Assembly: GCA_904063045.1 (NCBI GenBank)
Contig: CAJFCJ010000002.1
Coordinates: forward strand, 1,882,422 to 1,946,421
DNA: 64,000 nucleotides
Direction of reading: 5' to 3'
From: Dimorphilus gyrociliatus
Taxonomy: Eukaryota; Annelida; Polychaeta; Dinophilidae
Position numbers and translations under genes: made by a program. Below, in pieces: positions 34,001 through 48,221 of this stretch. A model generated the notes under the pieces. The model saw only the letters and a list, made by a program, of their open reading frames with translations, had not been told where the DNA came from and did not search any database. Within the stretch, counting starts at the first letter, position 1. Every line of letters starts with the position of its first letter.

Positions 34001-37000
34001 GCGGTGGTCCAGAATATTTATTCTTATTCCAATTATTTTGGACTTGTCTTAAAGTTTCGTTTTCTTCGCGTTCTAGAATAGAAATTAGGTCAAAATAAAT
34101 TGCAAGAAAATTAGAGATATCTTATAAGTTTACCGATAACAGCCCCTCCTCGTAGCTCCAGCATTTGTCCACCATGCCTGTGCAAAGGATCCCTAAGTAT
34201 ACCATATTTTGGATCGGCATGCAATGGCAATGGCGGATTTCTTCCTCTGTGAATTAATATAATATAAACTTATAATATTACAATAGGTAAAAATATCTTA
34301 TTACCTATAAATAGCATCGAATCCTCCTTTCTCTTCTAATCTACTTTTAGAGTTTGATAGATTTTGTTTCGACCTAGATCTCTTATTTAATTCATTTGTA
34401 GGAGCAGACGTATACTTTACTAATAAATCTACTTCAGACGAAGCCGTAGTAAGATGATTTTTACTCTTAAAATAGATAAAAATAGAAGAATTAGCAGAAA
34501 GAAAGTATACATTAGCGTTCTATATATAAATATGTTTAATAATACCTTTAATTCGTTGGGTAACTCTGTCATTTTTTTATGTTGAAATAGGCCCATTTTC
34601 TGATGAACGATGCTATTCAAAACGTGATCTCTAAGATTATGCCAATGAATTATCTTTGTTAAATAATCCGATAAAGTATCCATCGTCTGTGTTACCCAAT
34701 TATAAGTCCACAGATTAAACGTTTTATCACTTTCTGTTAGGAATAGGAAATTTTGTCTAGGGATGAATTGTGATTGCGATTTCTCCGTTGCATCTTCAGC
34801 AAGAGCAGTATTCGAAACGCCTTCCCATTTTTGCAGATCCTTTTTACCTGTTAAGTTCTTTTATTAATTTATTTTTCTATTTGTTTGTTTTTAACTCTAA
34901 CGTTTTTTAATAGACTTAATTGGATCGTGTAAATTATCGTCAAATTCGATAAAACTGCACCAATGATCGTAATCTCTTGCAACTAGAATATAGTCAATCT
35001 TTGCTAGTTCATCAACTTTGCATTGGCTTGGATTTTGCATCTGTTAAAACGTTTGTGAACAAAAGAATAAATATTTATGTAAAACTTACTAGTATTGGTG
35101 ATCGACTAGGCTTATAGTTAACATAATCGTTCTGATTATTTCTTTTGAAGACGCGACATGTCAAGAAATAAGGTAGTGTTTGTATTTTTACTCGTAAATC
35201 GTGTAGCACGTAATCGATGGCAGTTTGTGATTGAAGATTGAGAGAAACTTTTTTAATTGATGGAACTCCTAAAGATTCACAACAGGAGAACCATTGGGGC
35301 ATGAGATCAGCCATTATGTAATGTAAATTTCCAATTTCTCCTTTCTCGTATTTCAAAGCTATATGATGTTGATCTTCGGCATCAATGGACGATGGAACAG
35401 CTCTTAAGAGACTTACTGGTTCCAACTAGAAGAGAAATTATTATATAAGTGTAAAATGACTATTTAAAGTTAAATACCTGTAAGTTTACTTTTGGAACAG
35501 AGCTACCACTTTTCCATCTTGATTTGGCTGTTTCACCAAATATAAAAGATTTAGACCTCTTTGTTTTGAGATTGGTGTCAAATTGCAATTCTCTCGCAAC
35601 CGGGCTTAATGACTCTAGAGAAGCAACATAATATTTATTGTCGACTTAAAAATTATCATTCTATTCTAATAACAGCAATTCTACCTGCTTGATGAAATGG
35701 TCCATATTTTTTGCAAGATGGAGAGGGTGGAGCTGACTTAAACGAGTCCATATTTCTATCAGATTTATCAGATTGGCAAATTGGAGCGGTTAAAATCTGA
35801 TATTCCATAATGACATCACAGATAGAATGTGTTAGCGCAAGGATAAGTTGGTCTCTTAATTGTAATAAACCAACTGAACCTCTTTCCCAAATACTAAATT
35901 TAATTAGAGCAGTCGGACCTGGAGATTGTTTAGCTTCTCCTTCGTAAGGAGATGCTGCTACAACACTAAACAATGAATCTAAATAATAAAATAGGAAATT
36001 ATTATAAAACTGCCAATTTAATAGTTTAATTAAATTAAAAAAAAGTTTATCAACCTTTATGCGGAGAGCTTTTATAGTTATCATATCTAGGCTTAAGATA
36101 ACTGCGTAAGAACTGAGTTTCTTTGCCCGACCCATCAACAACTGACAAATGTATTACAGCCAATCCTAAAAAAATTCGAGATTTATCTTAATTTATAGTA
36201 ATATATTGTTTTTAAAAACCATTTACCTATATTGGTATTTGATCTATTCATGAATATATCCGTTTCCTTAATAGGCGGTGCTGTATCTATTGTATAGTTT
36301 CGAAACAAATTATCCTCGTCGTTACTCCTATTTGCATTAGTATATTATTAAACCTTCTAGAAAATCGAAAATAAATAGATTTTTGCGTGACGTACAGATA
36401 TTTAGGCGTATTAAGGAAAACTTTTAAGTTTTGCCGTAAATAATACATTAGGGATTCTCCGTTTACCACAACTATTGGTAGCTGAGGTATATTCACTTGT
36501 ATTATTTCTGCAGGTTGATCGTCAATAGTTTCACCTTGAAGAAACTGTATAGTAAGTTATAGGTTCATTAATAAACATACTGTTGTATACGCTGTATATG
36601 TATTGAACAAACGCTATAAATATAAAATTCTTTCAAATACCTTGACATCTTTGGAATTAAGTCTAGCCGATACATTTCTTCCCAGTAAAAGATATAATAA
36701 ACTCAATACTTGATCATCTAAAGCTTTTTGTATATGCTTAACTAAATCTTGAGTTACGGCCGAAGCTAAAGAAAATATTTAAAAAATGTTTAAATTAAAG
36801 AGATATAAACACTTAAAGCAAGTACTTGGTTCAGAGATTCCGTAAACAACTAATTCCACGTATTCAGCCTAAAAATAAGCATAGAAAGAGATAAATAACG
36901 CATAAATAAAGAATATAGTTAATTATTATACTTCGCTACTTCCTTCTTTAGACGATCCAGATTTTTGTGGGGCAACTACAAACAAAATAATAGATATTAT

Positions 37001-40000
37001 TTATTTATACAAAAAGTGTGTTTCCAATAAAAACTAGCAAATAAATGTAGATATACTGTATATACACTATATATATACATATAAATTTATATTTATACCT
37101 TCTTTATCATCCTTATCTTTCTCTTCCAATCTGTTAAGAATAGAAAACAAAGAAAACAGAGCAATTACATAGATTTTTAAAAGGATTGAAGAATCTTATT
37201 TTCTACAAACGTAAAATAAAACACTCGATTTTTTTCCTCATCCTTAAGAACGTATAATTTTCCGCGATTCTTAACCTTAAAAGGTCTCATAACCTTTTCA
37301 AACACATTCTTCAAGTCTATAGTAAGACAATAGAAAAAATGTATAAGCTAATAAAAATATAAGATATAGCTTAATTATCTTACTCGAAGTGGCTCGTTGT
37401 TGTAGTCTCTGATGCAACTTAAATTCGTGATGCCAAACACTATCGCAAGCAAAGAAACCCGGCTGGTAAAACCTTCTATCAAATATATTCTTTTCTTCTT
37501 CATGATCCGATTCAGAATCGGATCCTCTTTTCTTATCATTCGCATTTGACCATTTTACATCTCCTTCATCATTATCAACTAAAAGCATATCACAGATTTT
37601 TGTGTTAAATAAATCGTCTAGTAATAATTTTTGATTGACTGTCTTATTATTTTTTTTAATTTGTCTTATAACGTCTGTGAATAGAGATTTATGTTTGGTG
37701 TTTGTCACTTCATTACTCCACATTTCTCTATAATAATAAAAAAATTGTTAAATTTCGTATAATTAAAGTAAAAACAAAAACATTAACAAACAAGATATTA
37801 ACCTAGTATGCAAATAGACTGTAACTTTATCGTGCTCCAGTTTAAATATAAGCCAAAAATTATATGGTGTTGCATTTAAGTGTTTATCGTGTGGACCAAT
37901 ATCAATATCAGATTCACCTATGTTACTCTCATCCCCATCGTATCCCTCTTCACCTACCGCACTCCCTCTACTTGACAAGTCAACTGTTGATAAGGGTGTA
38001 TGCAGTCCGCTATGATGCCTTGATCTAGTTCCCGAAGGTTGTCTGCTGACCGGAGTACTGATACTCTTTTTTAAATCATTAACTTGCTTATTAACCGTCG
38101 GAATTGAATCAGATTTAACTTTTGTTTTATCTCTGGTAGGTGACTGGGCTAAAGTGTTATCTCTAATTTTCTCCACTTTTTCGGCGGCCAGAAGAAGGTT
38201 AGAAGCAGTGTCTTCTCTTAGCTTAGGATTTTCAGTAAAACCCTCTTTGAACGACGTACCTACAACTGTCAAACTTGAAGCACATGATGCAGTTTCATCC
38301 AAACAAAAAGAGCTCCTATTTGAATCATCATCGTGCAATACTAATATTGAGCTACTACTTTCAGAATTTGGCGATGATGACCTTGATTCTGTCGTTTCCA
38401 CTATCACTTTTGTTGCTTCCGAGATTGGGCAGCTATTTTGTCTTATATATTCTGTTATAACGGGCTCAGCTCCACTATCTGTTATCACCAGAATATCATC
38501 ATTTTCATCGCTTATTTCAGCAACTGTTATTGGTATTTCATTAGAACAAGCATAATAAAATTGACCCATTTTCTCTAATTTGTAACTTTTCAATTCAATA
38601 TTTTCAAAATGTTCTACGAAATGTTCATAGCTCTCGTCCGGTCCAAAAACAAACCTTAAAGGAACTTCCTCATAATAAAATGTACTTAAGTTTAAGTCAT
38701 TGTCAAAAACTTCTTCGGTTCTCATTTTTCGAGTACCGTCAACATGATCTGCAACCATAGATAGGCTATGCTCAGAAACTGGTAGAGAACGTTTAGCAGA
38801 GACAATTTCATCTTCCAAAAGCCATTGAATACGCTTGCGACAACTTGATAAAGAATTTTGTTGTGATTGAGGTATATTTGGATAGTGATGATGAGAAAAT
38901 ATCATCTTCGTACTGTTGAATTGATATAGTTTTATTTATATAAAAGAGTCTAATTAGCTTACTGAATATCTCCGTATTCTTCAAGCGTTTCCTCATCCTC
39001 GGCTTTGGGTATTGTTGTGTCAATATAATCAGAATTAATAGAGGTCATTCTCTGTAAAAAACTGCGATCTGCTGAATCTGATAATACGTCTTCATCAACC
39101 GGTGATAATGTTAGGCAATATATGTCGAGGGTAATGCGAAAATCATTCAGATTTAGATCCTGTTCAAGATCTATGCAATCATCTAAATTTTCTATAGAGA
39201 AATTACATTGATTAATGAGCTTGTAACCCGATGAAATTCAAATACAGTAAAATACTCACTAAAGCAAACAGGTAAATTTGTTAGGGGCATACTATCCATA
39301 TCTAAAGACTTTTTTGATAATCTTATCTATTTGAAAGAAAAGTGGCCATGATTTCTAGTGAATACTTCTCTTTGTGTTATTTAACTTACTGTGCACCAAA
39401 ACGTGACAAATAACGGATTGACAGCTTCATTACATCCCAATTCGCCATCAAATTGAACCAAACTAAAGTCATCGTCATCATCTTCTTCCGATGTACTCTC
39501 TTCATCCTTAATTGATAGATTTGAAGCTTTATCTTCAGGACAAGTGGCAGTATTATCAAGAGATTTATCATCAATTAAAGAAAACTTAAGAATTTCCTCT
39601 GTATCAACTTTAAATGTTTCCTCATATTGTCCTTTCTGGGGTTTATTACCGCAATAATAATATAATTCTGGTGCAGTCGGGATTTTTTGAAAATATTTAT
39701 TCAGTATAGCTTGATAGCGTTCCTGAATATTTTGATGTAGATCACTAACTTTTTCGCAAAGATCTTCATGAATATTTATTAGCTTTGTTACACTGCTAAA
39801 AAAAAATATTCAAGTATACTTTAACAAATGTTGAATGAAATCGGTCACCTGTCATCTTCATTTTCCTCTGTAGTACAATGACCGCATACATGCTGAAGGA
39901 ACAATGAAATATCTATTTCATGAAGGATATGCTCTTCACAAATCTCGTTAATTCGTTCTGCATCGTTTTTGTCTACATAAAAGTTTCTTCTTAGGCTCTT

Positions 40001-43000
40001 AAAAATTCCTAAAAATAGAATGCCCAGTTAAGTAGGTGAACAGGGATAATGGTAATGAGATTGTGTTAAACTCCTACAAACCTGCTACGAAGCAACGTAA
40101 ATAGGTTTCCCTTAGGTATACACAAAGTTTTCTTGTTGTGGCGTCGTATATGTAATTTTTGTCACCAGATTTACTACGTTGTCTACCCTTCCAACTGGAC
40201 TCACTCTCATTTCGACAGCGTCTATCACCCTCAGAATCTAACCGCTTCTTTCTATATGGACTGTTTATTCTTCTATTTTTATCTTCTTTTGAATTTTCGC
40301 TTGATTCTCTATTAGGTTGACGTTGAAAGGTAAAATTATCGTAAACATCGCACGGCCTAGAAGCGTCTCTTCGATATAGAGATTGTTTTAAGCTATCTAA
40401 ATTGGAGCTGAATACGTAAACAGGTATAATTAATGATTTCCAAGAATATTGACTCCCTTTCTCTGTACAACTATCTATTTCCGGGAAGTCTCGTTTTAAG
40501 TCACTATCAGAGTCAGTAATATTTTTCGCTGAGGATTCGTCTGTGGAGGGGCTACTCTTAGGTGATAGGCCAACATCAGGGCCCTTATTTCTACTTCTAC
40601 GTCTGCTAGGTTTTTCGCTCCTTTCCTTTATAAATTCATTATCGCAGACCAGCATAATAAAATCGGCGTAGGACTTTGGGACGAAGGTTATTGACAATTG
40701 TTGACCTTGATTTTCTACAGTCTTTAAAAAACATTTCCATTCTGGTACATCGCTATCACTGCGATCAAATAGTATAGGACAAGAAATAGCATCGTCACTT
40801 CTACGACGTGCCTTGATCAATTCAATTAGTTGTTCACAATCACTTTTTGTTAAATCATACTGTTTATCATGTAATTTTTCTATTGAGCTTAAGAATTGAT
40901 TATAAAGTATCTCAATTGGATGATTTCCATCTTCATCAATTTTTAAATATGAGGTTTGGGAATGACTTAAATTTAACTGTTTATGAAGTTTAGAATTCGT
41001 AATCGGTAGGGAATTTAAATCTGAAATGAGTGAAAAAAAAATGTTTTTTGTACAAAAATCCTTATTTTCACTGCAAATCTTGACAAACCCTGTACATAAG
41101 AAGAAAACGTAAGCTCAACTAATTGGCAATAGGGAAGTAAGAGAGGAAGATTAAATGAGAAAGGAATATACTCCACTACTCCACCAAATTGCACTTGCTT
41201 CTTTTCGCCTGGTTTTTCACAGGCTTTTTTTACGGCTTGACTGTTGCAAATAACAATTTTTTTTAATTACTTTTAACGTTAGACTTTTAAATATACGTCA
41301 TGTGACTATACAATTGTTTGTCTCGAACAATGCGATACTACTTTTGATAAAAATGTGTGTATATGGGCTATATGCCTAAGAGCATCATCTTTATGAATAA
41401 TGAATGTGGTAGGAAGCTTTAGGAGATTTGACAGTAATAAATTTCTGCCTGTAATTCAAATCCCGAAAGGCAACGGCTGTCTTTATAGGCCTAAAAATCA
41501 CATGACGTTTAAAATCTTGTAAAGCATACCAAAAGTTTACAGCTGCTCTAGTCTTATCGGATTGTGAATAGGTAAAAAGATGTTCAAAGGTTAACAGACA
41601 AGATACGCATTTTCTATCTGAGCGATCGAACTGAAAGAAAAAATAACGGTAGGAATAAATTGGCGGGAAAAAGATAAGAGAAAGTTCCATTCGATACTAG
41701 CCACCTACAGTGTTTTGTATTGTAAAGATATTGTTAAATAGGATACTTTATAAAGACAATTCATTTCCAAAGGTTTAATACTGAATTATTGGACTTTAAA
41801 TGGTCCATTTTATTCTTTTCTAAAAATTTAACTTGAATGTTATAAATAATAAATTAAAACAGTAAAACATTTAAGACATTTATTTTATAATTTTAAAAAT
41901 CAAGTGTTCTCTTCTACACCGTTATTACATTCGGCATTTGACGATAATCGGACGTTGGTCAGTTGGAGGAGTTGAATCTCAGCTTTAAGATGAGATAGAA
42001 CTCTCTCCACTGAACACCGAACGATCTTTTGGTAAAAAAAAAAAGTAAGAGAGAATAGAAATCTAATTTGTCCCTTTTAAACGAAAATTAAGATAAAATT
42101 GTTGATTATCATTTGAATTCTCCTCGTAAATATCAAGTTAAGCTGATATCGTTGCTGATGCGAGCTCTTTCAAATAATCCATACTATGACAAACAACAAA
42201 CAGTTACTCTCCAACCAAGAAACGGACAGAAAAACTAAACTGTTTGCGCCAAACGTAAACGATTAGCGGAAAGCGACAAAGTGACAAGCGCATGCGCATT
42301 GACCTAGCGCACGTGATCCAGACGTTATCTGATACCAAGAGATAAATGTGCACAAGTAAAATGAATGTTAGGAAACCAGACCATCTACAATTCGAGCAAA
42401 CAATGAAAACATTTAGTAAATCTATAATACTAAGCTGACGAATTTTTTCCAAAAATGAGAGAACTTTTAGAGATTACGAAAACGCAAAAACAATGCAATA
42501 AGTTATTTCCCACAATGATAAAATTAATGATAAAATACTTGTACATTGAACATTTTTATCTCTTGAACGCACAGCATGTGCTCGTGCGCATCCATCTAAT
42601 ATGCTAAACAAATCTATATAGTCTTTCAGTATGCGAGTATAAACATACATTTATAGAAAATGTTTGTCTTGCTCATCGTATATGCATATTCTCCGTCTTT
42701 GTCCCTGTCGCTGTCTATGTCTCAGTCTGTCTAAGTCTGTCTCTGTCTATCTCTAGCTTTATCTCAATGAATCACAGATGGTGAAATAGCAGATATTTGG
42801 CAGAGGCGAAAATAAGTTGTCACCAATCCGACGAAAAAAAACTAATAAACATGCTCATTAAAACCAGCAACTTAAGATTTAACAAACAAACCAAACATTT
42901 TTCTGCTTTCTATTATCAAATAAAACATACAATACCACCTGAAAATTACGACGTTAAGTTGGTCGGTTAACAAGCTGGAAGAGTTAGATCTGGCAACTGC

Positions 43001-46000
43001 TGACTGCAAAGTGCCATAGACCTTACCTTCCAACTGGCCAACTCGTCATAAAATCTTCAATGTCTCATCATTACCGATCATAAAATCATCATAAAATGCA
43101 CAAGTAACCTGTCACTTAGCGTTATTTACGACGGAGACCGTCCTTATCAGTAGTCAAGTCCATTTTTGTTCGTAAAGGGATGTCATCCAACACAACATAC
43201 AAATTTTACCTATTTATTGCTCAAACGAACGAACTGTATTCTGCGGCTCTGCGACAACTAACTATACTTGTGCATGACAAGCAACACAAGCCGTTATTTC
43301 AATGAGACTGCCCAAGCCCAACACAAGATGGCGAGAGTTGCCCTACCAATTAGTTAACATAAACTTGTCAAAATAGAAAGAACAATTCAAAGTCTGCTGA
43401 AACGTCCTCTGCATTGACTCGATTTGATGATAAGAATTGATAAAGATAGATAAAATCGCCCGATACGATTGTACTTGTATCTACTTCAATTTTATACTTA
43501 AAGAGTAGCATGTTTCAACTCGTTTGTAATTTGATTCGGATGCATGAGCGTTTACGAGTTATTACTGGTTGCTAATTAGGGTAAATTATTCATCAAAGTT
43601 TGTAACGCCAAAGGTAAAGTTCAAATTTCTTAGTTTTATTTTATCTTAGAGGAGTTGGCCGTTATCAAATGACCTCACGCCTCTTTTTTAAATATGCAAA
43701 CTAATTATCAAAGCTATATGTATTGTACCAAGTCTTATATATCACTTCATAACCGCTTGCGTTTACTGCACAAATACAAATATCCCCCTCCTAGATAACG
43801 CCTTGCCGAATGATAACGGTGTAAATAGAACAACTGATAAAAACCTAAATTTGTCGACGAGTTAAGATTTGATAAGAATCAGTTAACTTATTTTAACGTC
43901 ACAATTTTTGACTTATTAGCTACTGAACTGAGGGTGTATCAATTGGAACTTTCAGTTTAAATATTGTACTAATTAAATTAATATATATATATCGTTTACT
44001 TACAGCTTTTGTTATTTCCTGAGATGTACATCCTGCTAAATCCTGCTTTTCGTCATCCTCCGTTTCTACAAAGCCATGTTGTGGTTCAACCTAAGTGCAG
44101 ATAGATCTGTATTAAATTTCCTTATTCTAAACAGAAAAGATTCTTTACCCAGCACTCGGTAATTAATTGCAATTCCTGATCCGTCTCCGAGTTCTCGTTG
44201 TCTTCCTCTTCTCCATTTTCTGATATTCTGATGATAATTAATTGTTATTCAAACACTAGATCAAAAAATTCTTTCAATTTATTCTACCTTTCACTTGTTC
44301 CATGCATATTTGATGTTGGTGGTAACAAAACATACTGAACCAAACAGGATAATAGTTCATTTTCTCTGGGATCATTTTCTAATGAACAAGATGGTATTGT
44401 GCTATTCTTTTCCTATTAGACGATAGTGTATGAATTTTAATTTCTATCCTATCATTCCATTAAAAGTGTATGGATGTGTCTTACCGTCATATCTAGTTCT
44501 ATAACCATATTAACAAACCCTTGGCATCCGTAAGCAAATTTAAAACCCTCATTCTGTCTTTTCCTGGAAAATATGATACAAGGTCCTTTTACATAAAATA
44601 GTAATGAATGCGAATGGTTACTTTGAAAGCACTGAAGCAATCATTCCTAAACTACGGCTGCTTAAGGAATATTGTGAACATGGCTGAATTGTCCAAATAT
44701 TTCGGCGATATAGCAAGTATTTAAGGGCTAAATGACTTTGTAAACTAGCTGACGGTGGGCTATCACTTTTTCCGTTAAAAAGATCGTCGTATCTATAACA
44801 AAATATAACATATTATATTTCGTTTCTTCGACTGACAATTTTTATGGTCATCATACCTGACTAAAGCATGTTGTAATGGGGTTTTAATTTGAGTACAAAG
44901 GTTAATCTGAAGATTAAAAAAAATTGTAAAGGGATGATATTTACATAAGATTGTGTTAAATTAATAATAGTAAAGTCAATACTTCAACAGCACTTCCTAC
45001 TCTTGATCTAGATTTTCCTGTCTTGCCCAACGATTCATTTAATGAATGATCATTTCTGAATTGCTTTTGAATACTGCGACTAAAATTTTCTCTCTCACTA
45101 TCAGAAATTGGAAGTTTTAAATTTAACAATTTCATACGTAAATCATTGTACGTCTGTTAAAGAAGAGAATTAAATAAATTACTATAAAATTAAGGATTTT
45201 CTATGTAAAAATCCTATACAAATAGTATATTCAGACCTTATGACGAATTACGCTACTGGTTCCACCCAAGAATGCTAGTTTTAATATAAATAGTGGACCA
45301 TTAGCAGCCACTTTTATAACGCAAAATGAACAAGGTTTCTCTGACTTTTCATCATCCCTAAAATAAAGAAGTTATAGAAGTTTTATTTGTAATTTGAAAA
45401 ATTTCCTCATACTAACTCGTATATGAATTTTATATATGAGAGGCTCTCAACCAGGACAAATGAAGAATACTGTCCAAGAAAATGTAAAGTGATGTCGGTT
45501 GTGGCTTTTCGAGCTGTTATTGATACATATCTTCCACTGGCATTAGGATAATATACATTTTCTGCAATAGGTCTTTCATGCTCCAGTACAAGAATTATCT
45601 GATGTACATGTAGCCATTTTCTCCTTTTCAAAGTTTCAAATAAAGATATTTTAGTTTTTTTTTCTATTTGAATAATTTATCTATATAAAAAGTAAATTAC
45701 CACATTCTTATATCAATCATGACTGTTGGCTCCCAGAAAGCAGCGAATTCACTTAGTTCTACATCACTAAATTGTTTTAAATAAAGTTATTAAAAAGAGA
45801 TTAAAAATAATTCATCCACTATTTCAAAATATATTCTTTTAACAAACTTTGGATTTAATTGCGTTGATAATTGAGGAGTTGACGATGCATTGGGATGGCT
45901 GGCTAAATCAAATAAATTCACACCTTGCTTTAAACTATTAGGAATGTTAAAGAATATAGGATTTGACAAAAAGGACGTAAAATGTAGCAGAAGCTTGTCG

Positions 46001-48221
46001 GTTTCCGTAAGACTATTTAAACAAGAAAAGCGAATATTTAGTTAATAATTAATATTCTATTTCAATTTAACAAACCTAGCTAAATGTTTCCAAAACTGAG
46101 TTTTCATTAAAGTTAATAATTTGCTTGGTAGTGCTTGATTTCTGGCACAAATAAGATCATGAAGCACACTATAGTTTCCTTCTATTGATATATCAACATA
46201 AGTACTTCTAAACGTAAAATAAAAAAACTTTACTTGTATAGTCAAAATTTATATAATGAATAGATACATACTTATTATTATTGAACGGCCAAGGTGAACG
46301 AATAATGTATGCAATTTTCACTGAGTCCCTCCACGGTACAGAGAGGTAAACATTAATTTGACCTTCCCCTAAAACATTTTTATATATTATAATCTAATAC
46401 ATCTAGACACTAATTTTAATACCTTTTGGTATTAATTGAAGTCTTTCAATAACATAACCCTCTCGCAATCGAACTGATATTAGTTCAGCAGCATTCACTT
46501 TTACAGGAAATCCTTCAATATATTTTTTCTTTAACTGAGGAAATTCAAACTTCGATTGATGGACTACCCCAAACAAACTTAGAGGTTGAATTCGAATGAA
46601 AAACAATCGCTTTTGGCAAATATTAGCAGTTTCTTTTGAAGTTCTATCTATTAAATCTATATCTCTTTTTGACTAATGAAAATAAAATGTGACATATAAA
46701 TAATTCAATTACGCTATTTTCATTTCGAAAATTTTTATCATACCAAGCAAGCACCAACAGTTGCTGTTGTCAAGAAATGAAGAAAATCTGAGGAGGATAG
46801 CACCCCAAAGTCATTCAAAGACGATGGATTTCCATTGTTTACTTCGGACATATTAATCACGAACACTCTTACAGATGCATTTCTTAGTTGAGTAAGTAAT
46901 TTGTCCAAATTAATAGGATCAGGCTGACTAAAAACACCATCGGAAACGATAACAATTCCTGGAGAGTTTCATCAGGATATTAAAAATACTGAACAATAGT
47001 TAGAATAAAAAGTTTACCAGGGCTTGCTACATCTGGTAATAGATTCATTGCAAAAAATCCATATGTTATCATGTTTATAAGATGGGCAGATGCATGAGGT
47101 ACTTTTCCCATTTGATCAACATCTAATGGGAAAGAGTCTTGCCCATTGTATTCTTCATTTATTAAGCACCTAACCTGATAAGATTTTTTGAAAGAAAATG
47201 CTTCAGATATATCTAATGTAAAGCATTTAATTTATATTATTTACCTCTATAAAATTGCTAATAAATTTATCAAATTGTTCTTTAAGACTTTTTGTAACTT
47301 CTTCTATGTTTGTTTCAGTAGTACAGACCCCTTGTAACAGCACCTGTAAAAAGAAAGATTAATGATAACTATGCATAATAAAAACAGAAATATTGTAATA
47401 GCAAACCTGACTAACTAGAGGTTTACAATGAGGACAAAACGCTAATACTGTGATATAAACTTTTGGTGAAAACGAAACTTTAGATGATATTGGACACTGA
47501 AAAGAAAACATAACGGATTATGAGTATACGTATATGTATATTACAAAAAAAACTATAAACTTTACCGAGCTTACTAAACTTTTGATTACACCTATCACAG
47601 TTCGAATCATTTCATTAACACCCAGATCAGACTCACTTCTTACCTATAACAAAACTTGTTAGAGTATCTAAATACAATGTTCGTAAAATAAAGACTTACA
47701 GAAGAAAACAGGGACGGTTTCATATCAAGGACAATGACGAATTTATAAAAATTAGAAAGAAATGTTATTTTTGTTGAGGGTATAATTTTCAAGTGAATGG
47801 AAGCATTTTCAATGTCTTCATGATTAGCAATTTCATCCTCGTGAACTTTGCTAAGTCCAATTGATAAAATTTCAACTTCTTCATCAACAGCACCAAGCTA
47901 GTTTAAAAGATGAAATTAATATGATTCTTGTTTTTTTAAATTTAAGTTTTAGATTTCTTTTACCATAGCATCAGTTGTCAGCGGTAGTGGTTTATTTAAG
48001 TTATTAAAATACCAATATACTGCAGCATTTCTCGATAGCGGATATTCATGCCTGCTTTTAGCATATACTTCCTGAACATCAATTATCTAGAAGTAAACAA
48101 TTAATACAAGTCTGATGATTTCAGATTTAAAACCACATGGTCATTTGTTATGAAATTATAAAAAATGTCAACAAAATTTTACCTTATACCCAGATTTCTC
48201 TATTTTTTCTGACTCAGACAT
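31092..48221 (-). CDS. SZT2: KICSTOR subunit SZT2
   Basis: A giant protein that, with KPTN, ITFG2 and C12orf66, anchors GATOR1 on lysosomes to restrain mTORC1. About 45 minus-strand exons span 17 kb. The start MSESEKIEKSGYK (48221) leads to SRNAAVYWYFNNL and a VWA-like fold (FVIVLDMKPSL, GIVIVSDGVF). Next come ISVRLREGYVIERL, WLHVHQIILVLEHERPI, SSFVLVESLSYIKF, EGFKFAYGCQGFVNMVIEL and LITECWVEPQHG. Later come EIDISLFLQHVCGH, RIQWLLEDEIVSA, LRFVFGPDESYEHF, FYQPGFFACDSVWHHEF, YYLRQNLKVFLNTPKY and IKFSIWERGSVGLLQLRDQL. All align in order with vertebrate SZT2. The C-terminal exon ends at 31092; the last ~400 residues are less conserved, so this end is less certain. The outlier introns are 41631-44003 and ~31787-32508. 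Confidence 0.92.
32288..32488. repeat. Inverted-repeat element in an SZT2 intron (MITE-like)
   Basis: Perfect 15-bp arms, ATATATGTAGTCGAT at 32288-32302 and its reverse complement at 32474-32488, enclose ~170 bp; similarity continues imperfectly a few bases inward. The interior carries a smaller AACCCT...AGGGTT stem near 32370-32406. TA-rich sequence flanks both ends, which fits insertion at TA but prevents a clear target-site duplication call. It could be a small non-autonomous DNA transposon or a structured RNA. Confidence 0.4.
42288..42315. promoter_or_regulatory. NRF1 palindrome plus CACGTG E-box inside SZT2 intron
   Basis: GCGCATGCGC (42288-42297) is a perfect NRF1 site; CACGTG (42310-42315) follows 12 bp later. 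Such pairs are typical of CpG-type housekeeping promoters. CACGTG is also the core of MiT/TFE (lysosomal-gene) elements. A promoter or enhancer here is inference. Confidence 0.4.
43325..43333 (+). promoter_or_regulatory. YY1-type motif AAGATGGCG
   Basis: Exact AAGATGGCG, the core YY1 site usually found at transcription starts, 1 kb from the NRF1/E-box pair in the same intron. A second exact copy lies in an SCLT1 intron (58401-58409). Confidence 0.3.

Larger units (their letters stand above)
41631..44003 (-). other. Outlier ~2.4 kb SZT2 intron with promoter-like content
   Basis: Flanking exons join in phase 0 (…EITKA | FDRSDRK…), matching the SZT2 alignment, so this is a true intron. Others in the gene are mostly under 150 bp. 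Its middle is visibly less AT-rich than other non-coding sequence here. It contains NRF1-, E-box- and YY1-type motifs and a CTGT-rich simple repeat (~42705-42760). No open frame looks coding on either strand. Confidence 0.55.

Noticed and set aside
38154-38555. + strand frames of 133 and 61 codons
   Set aside because: They lie opposite a conserved SZT2 exon (LRFVFGPDESYEHF region) and show no homology.
42204-42452. 82-codon frame in the large SZT2 intron
   Set aside because: No family resemblance, overlaps the NRF1/E-box motifs, and composition looks random.
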